Shown in pieces: positions 61,275-64,000 of a DNA stretch of 64,000 bases. Made by a program: the position numbers and the translations under genes. The notes beneath the pieces are model-generated. The model was not told where the DNA came from and did no database searches. It was given only the letters and a program-made list of their open reading frames with translations. How positions within the stretch are numbered: the first letter of the stretch is position 1; each line of letters begins with the position of its first letter. This stretch comes from Streptomyces mutomycini (GTDB lineage Bacteria; Actinomycetota; Actinomycetes; Streptomycetales; Streptomycetaceae). Location: assembly GCF_001700505.1 (NCBI RefSeq), contig NZ_MAPV01000094.1, positions 1 through 64,000 of the forward strand, in the 5' to 3' direction.

Positions 61275-63095
61275 TCAGTACGGGTCGTAGGAGTCATCCT
61301 CCTCGTATCCTTCCCGCTCGCCGGTCCCCTCGCCCAGGCGGTAGCACTCGGTCCCGTTGTTCTGTACGGGGTGCTTCTCCAGGATGTCCCGGGCCCTGAC
61401 CTCGCCCCAGCTGGAGGCGTACCACGGAGCCTCCGTGACGGTGAGGTCGCGATCGATGTTCTCCAGGGCACAGGACCTCAGCGGCTCCGGCAGCGTGTTC
61501 AGGGCCGGTACGGCATCCGCGGAGAGCCCCGCGAGGTAATCGATGTCGATCGGCTTGTCCCTGCCGTGCCGCTGGACGCTCTGTTCGGCGATCAGCCCGT
61601 CGGGCGAGACCAGCCCGAAGGCGAGAACGCCGACGGCAGCGCTCACGGCGATCGCGCGTGGCAGCAGCTTGGCTCCGAAGACGCCGGCCGCGAGGATCAT
61701 GACCAGCACCACTCCGAGCCAGAGCTCCACAGCGGCGACAGAGATCCGCAGCCGGGTCAGCCCGAAGGCGTCCACGTAGAGGTCCATGCGGCGCAGCGCG
61801 GAGGCCACGACGACGAGCGTGAGGACGCACAGGGCACCGAGGACCCCCCGGACCAGGGCCCGGTCGCGCGGTCCGCCCCGCGGGGCCCAGCGCAGGGCGA
61901 GTGCGATGACGATCAGAGTCAGCACGGTGGCCCAGAGGAGCTGCCAGAAGCCCTGGCGGGCGTATGCGGCGGGGGTCAGTCCCGTCTCCTCCAGCACCTT
62001 GTCGTACCCCCCGAGGAGCACGACGAGCTGAAGCGTGATGAAGGCGGCGAAGAGCAGGTTGAGCACGATCAGCGGAAGGGCCCACTCCGCCCTGTTCCTT
62101 GCCTTGCCCGGCCTGACGGTGATGCCGTCCCAGCGCACCGGCGCCGCAGCGCTGTACGCGGTGGCGAGCGCACCGACGAGCCCGAGCACGAAGAGGAAGG
62201 CGCGCCAGGGGCTGTCTCCGACCGACGCGTCGGGGGTCAGGCTGCCCAGCAGGTCGGCGAAGGCCGCGTCCGCCGAGGCGAAGAGCGCGCCGAACACGAC
62301 GAGCAGCACGACGGCCACCGCGGTGCTGCGCACGATGGTGCGGACTCTGCCGCGGGAGTCGTCCGCGCGGGCGCGCACCCCGTGCCACCCCCATCGCACA
62401 CCCGCCGCGACCGAGGGGAACAGCCCCACCGACCCGAGCAGCACCCCCAGCCAGCTGCGGCTGCCGTGCAGAGCGAGCGAGCCCAGGGCGAGGGCCGAGA
62501 CCACGGCGAGGAAGACCGGCCAACCCGCTTCCCGGAGCGCCGGAACCACAAGGAGCGTCAGGCCGCCCACCGCCCAGACGGCGGTCCAGGGCCGTAGCCC
62601 GCGCCGTGCCGAGCGCGCGGCGAAGAAGGCACCCAGGGCTGCGGGCAGGGCCACGATAAGCAGGTTGGGGCCAAGGCCGTCGCCGAGCAGCAGGGCGCTG
62701 AGCAGCGCCGTGGCGAGAACCGACCAGAGCGTGCCCGGCCCGATCGCGGGCGGGGAAGCGGTCCGCAGCCGGGACAGTACGCCGGGCTGCTGCTGTCCCT
62801 GCCGCTGCCGCTGCCAGACGTCGCCCGGCGGTGCCTGGAGGTAGGCGGGCACCTTCGGCACGTCCGGTCCTGCGTTCTGCGGCGGAACCGGCGGGGTGGA
62901 AGCCGGCGGGGTGGAAGCCCGTGCAAGCTGCTTCCCCGCGTCCGGCTTCGCCCCTGCCGCCTTCGCTCGGCCGGGACCTCCGGGTGCCGCCTCGTTCACC
63001 GGCTCGGGCGCGGTGCCTGACGTGGATTTCGCCGCGTCACGGGACTCCTCCGGCTTCTCGGGCCTGCTGGACGCGTCGGACGACTGATCGGACAT
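61275..63095 (-). CDS. DUF4153/DUF4173-type polytopic membrane protein
   Basis: A 606-residue membrane protein. Residues 1-115 are a charged, Pro-rich cytosolic tail ending QGQQQPGVLSRL. The rest has about ten to twelve hydrophobic spans with the loop ALFASADAAFADLLGSLTPD, followed by a soluble C-terminal segment (about 525-606) ending in DIDYLAGLSADAVPALNTLPEPLRSCALENIDRDL and an acidic tail. DUF4153/4173 proteins are widespread but uncharacterised; a relation to signalling or cell-envelope control is not shown. ATG 63093-63095 has GGGGAGGGG upstream. It diverges from no near gene and follows the ADP-ribosylglycohydrolase by 218 bp. Confidence 0.8.
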   Translation of the reverse strand: MSDQSSDASSRPEKPEESRDAAKSTSGTAPEPVNEAAPGGPGRAKAAGAKPDAGKQLARASTPPASTPPVPPQNAGPDVPKVPAYLQAPPGDVWQRQRQGQQQPGVLSRLRTASPPAIGPGTLWSVLATALLSALLLGDGLGPNLLIVALPAALGAFFAARSARRGLRPWTAVWAVGGLTLLVVPALREAGWPVFLAVVSALALGSLALHGSRSWLGVLLGSVGLFPSVAAGVRWGWHGVRARADDSRGRVRTIVRSTAVAVVLLVVFGALFASADAAFADLLGSLTPDASVGDSPWRAFLFVLGLVGALATAYSAAAPVRWDGITVRPGKARNRAEWALPLIVLNLLFAAFITLQLVVLLGGYDKVLEETGLTPAAYARQGFWQLLWATVLTLIVIALALRWAPRGGPRDRALVRGVLGALCVLTLVVVASALRRMDLYVDAFGLTRLRISVAAVELWLGVVLVMILAAGVFGAKLLPRAIAVSAAVGVLAFGLVSPDGLIAEQSVQRHGRDKPIDIDYLAGLSADAVPALNTLPEPLRSCALENIDRDLTVTEAPWYASSWGEVRARDILEKHPVQNNGTECYRLGEGTGEREGYEEDDSYDPY

Positions 63096-63313
63096 GGGAC
63101 CCCTCCCCCACCGAGGTCCGCTCGCACGGCCACATCGCGGCACGACTGCCCCGGCTTCTCTAGGCGCACGCCCACCAAGATCAATGAGGACGGCGTGGCC
63201 GAAAGACTAAGTTCCGTCCCGGCGGTTCGGACGGCCGGGGCCGCTGCTGTGTCAGGACCGTGACAGTAAGAACTGCCGATGGCTGACCGCAAGCCCGTGG
63301 GTCCGGCGGTATG

Positions 63314-64000
63314 TCAGGTACGCGCCGGAGCGAGGGGGACCCAGTCCGGCAGTTGCTCGGTGCGGGCCAGCCAGTCCGCCGGAGGGGCACCGGCCGGCTC
63401 AGCGGCGACGATTCCGCCGACGATCGCGCAGGTGGTGTCCACGTCACCGCCGGCCTGGGCCGTCACCCAGAAGGCCTGTTCGAAATCACCGAGGCTCCGC
63501 GCCGCCGACCAGAGCGCGAACGGCACCGTGTCGTGCGCACTCGTACGGCGGCCGTTGCCGAGCACCGCCGCGACCGTCCCCGCGTCCCGGTAGTCGAGCA
63601 TGTCGCGCGCTCTGCGCAGGCCGGCGCCGACGGCGCTGCGCGGCACGAGGGCGACGACACCGTCGATCAGGTCCTCCGGCGTGGGCGGCCCTCCCGGTGC
63701 GGCGACGAGGGCGGCGGCGGCCGCGACGGCCATGGCCCCCACGACGGCTTCGCGGTGCTGGTGGGTGGTGTACGAGGAGATCTCCGCCTGGTGCGTGGCC
63801 TGCTCCGGGTCGTGCGCGTACCAGGCGCCCAGCGGCGCGATACGCATCGCCGAACCGTTGCCCCAGGAGCCCTGGCCCTGGAAGAGGGCAGATGCCAGCT
63901 CACGCCAGTCGCCGCCTTCTCTCACCAGCCTGAGCAACCGGTTGACCGCGGGCCCGTAGCCCCGGTCGAAGTCGTGGTGCCGGGCGAAGGAGTGGGCGAG
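63314..64000 (-). CDS. ADP-ribosylglycohydrolase family protein (N-terminus outside the window)
   Basis: The C-terminal 228 codons of a protein whose start lies beyond position 64000. The visible part begins LAHSFARHHDFDRGYGPAVNRL and contains GQGSWGNGSAMRIAPLG, the binuclear-metal and substrate loop of the DraG/ARH group, and AGGDVDTTCAIVGGIVAAE, with the metal-binding aspartates (GxDxDT). These enzymes remove ADP-ribose from proteins or related molecules. The end is a plain TGA at 63314-63316. Partial because of the window edge, with no sign of damage. Confidence 0.88.
   Translation of the reverse strand, partial: LAHSFARHHDFDRGYGPAVNRLLRLVREGGDWRELASALFQGQGSWGNGSAMRIAPLGAWYAHDPEQATHQAEISSYTTHQHREAVVGAMAVAAAAALVAAPGGPPTPEDLIDGVVALVPRSAVGAGLRRARDMLDYRDAGTVAAVLGNGRRTSAHDTVPFALWSAARSLGDFEQAFWVTAQAGGDVDTTCAIVGGIVAAEPAGAPPADWLARTEQLPDWVPLAPART

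Noticed and set aside
1-64000. CRISPR arrays, tRNA or rRNA genes, prophage or insertion sequences
   Set aside because: No spaced direct repeats of CRISPR type, no cloverleaf or rRNA landmarks and no transposase or integrase motif were found in either strand.

Overview
The window is high-GC actinobacterial DNA and almost certainly part of a Streptomyces chromosome core. The evidence is the very high GC content, many GTG and TTG starts, frequent GTGA stop/start overlaps, and lineage-typical genes: cutRS, sepH, a DasR-box-controlled ptsH, whiH beside hrdB, and DUF3710, DUF3093, DUF4193, DUF4192 and DUF5998 proteins. From memory, the gene order matches the S. coelicolor SCO58xx region read in descending order. 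No tRNA, rRNA, CRISPR array, insertion sequence or prophage was seen.

Layout. 1-6.1 kb: a DUF3710/dut/thioesterase operon, a DUF3093 gene, an unknown membrane protein, DUF4193, and the CutS/CutR two-component system. 6.4-14.9 kb: a 57-aa protein, an inositol monophosphatase-like gene, hemH, an MFS/sugar-lactone oxidase pair, a tailed membrane protein, sepH and a mercaptopyruvate-type sulfurtransferase. 15.1-15.9 kb: a double-VOC protein. About 15.9-21.7 kb: an arsenic-resistance island. In it, arsC plus a wrecked thioredoxin-reductase remnant (arsT) diverge from arsR, acr3 and a wrecked arsO; next to these is a second ArsR diverging from an intact flavoprotein and an MFS pump. 21.7-29.5 kb returns to core genes: tdk, a phosphodiesterase, DUF5998, a GNAT/acyl-CoA-synthetase fusion, ptsH with a DasR box, a GntR regulator, and an M23 peptidase under a c-di-AMP (ydaO-type) riboswitch. 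29.8-47.4 kb: paired M16 peptidases, parC, a CobW GTPase, two divergent citrate synthases (one fused to a helix-turn-helix), a LacI regulator, a CitA/CitB-type two-component system, an acetate-type symporter with its DUF485 partner, and parE. 47.8-64 kb: a zinc-ribbon protein, a secreted trypsin, hrdB, whiH with a sigma-WhiG-like promoter, an ABC fusion, a Nudix regulator, DUF4192, a RecQ/phosphoribosyltransferase fusion behind a DnaA-box palindrome, rnhB, a DUF4153-type membrane protein and a cut-off ADP-ribosylglycohydrolase.

Most genes are housekeeping: chromosome topology (parC, parE), primary sigma factor (hrdB), septation and sporulation (sepH, whiH), haem, nucleotide metabolism and cell-wall turnover. 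The accessory content is concentrated in the ars island. The points most worth following are the decayed arsT and arsO, the second ArsR/flavoprotein/MFS module with paired 19-bp operator-like repeats, the palindromic DnaA boxes before recQ, and the evenly spaced TTGA palindromes between the citrate synthases. All functional assignments come from reading motifs; no database search was run.
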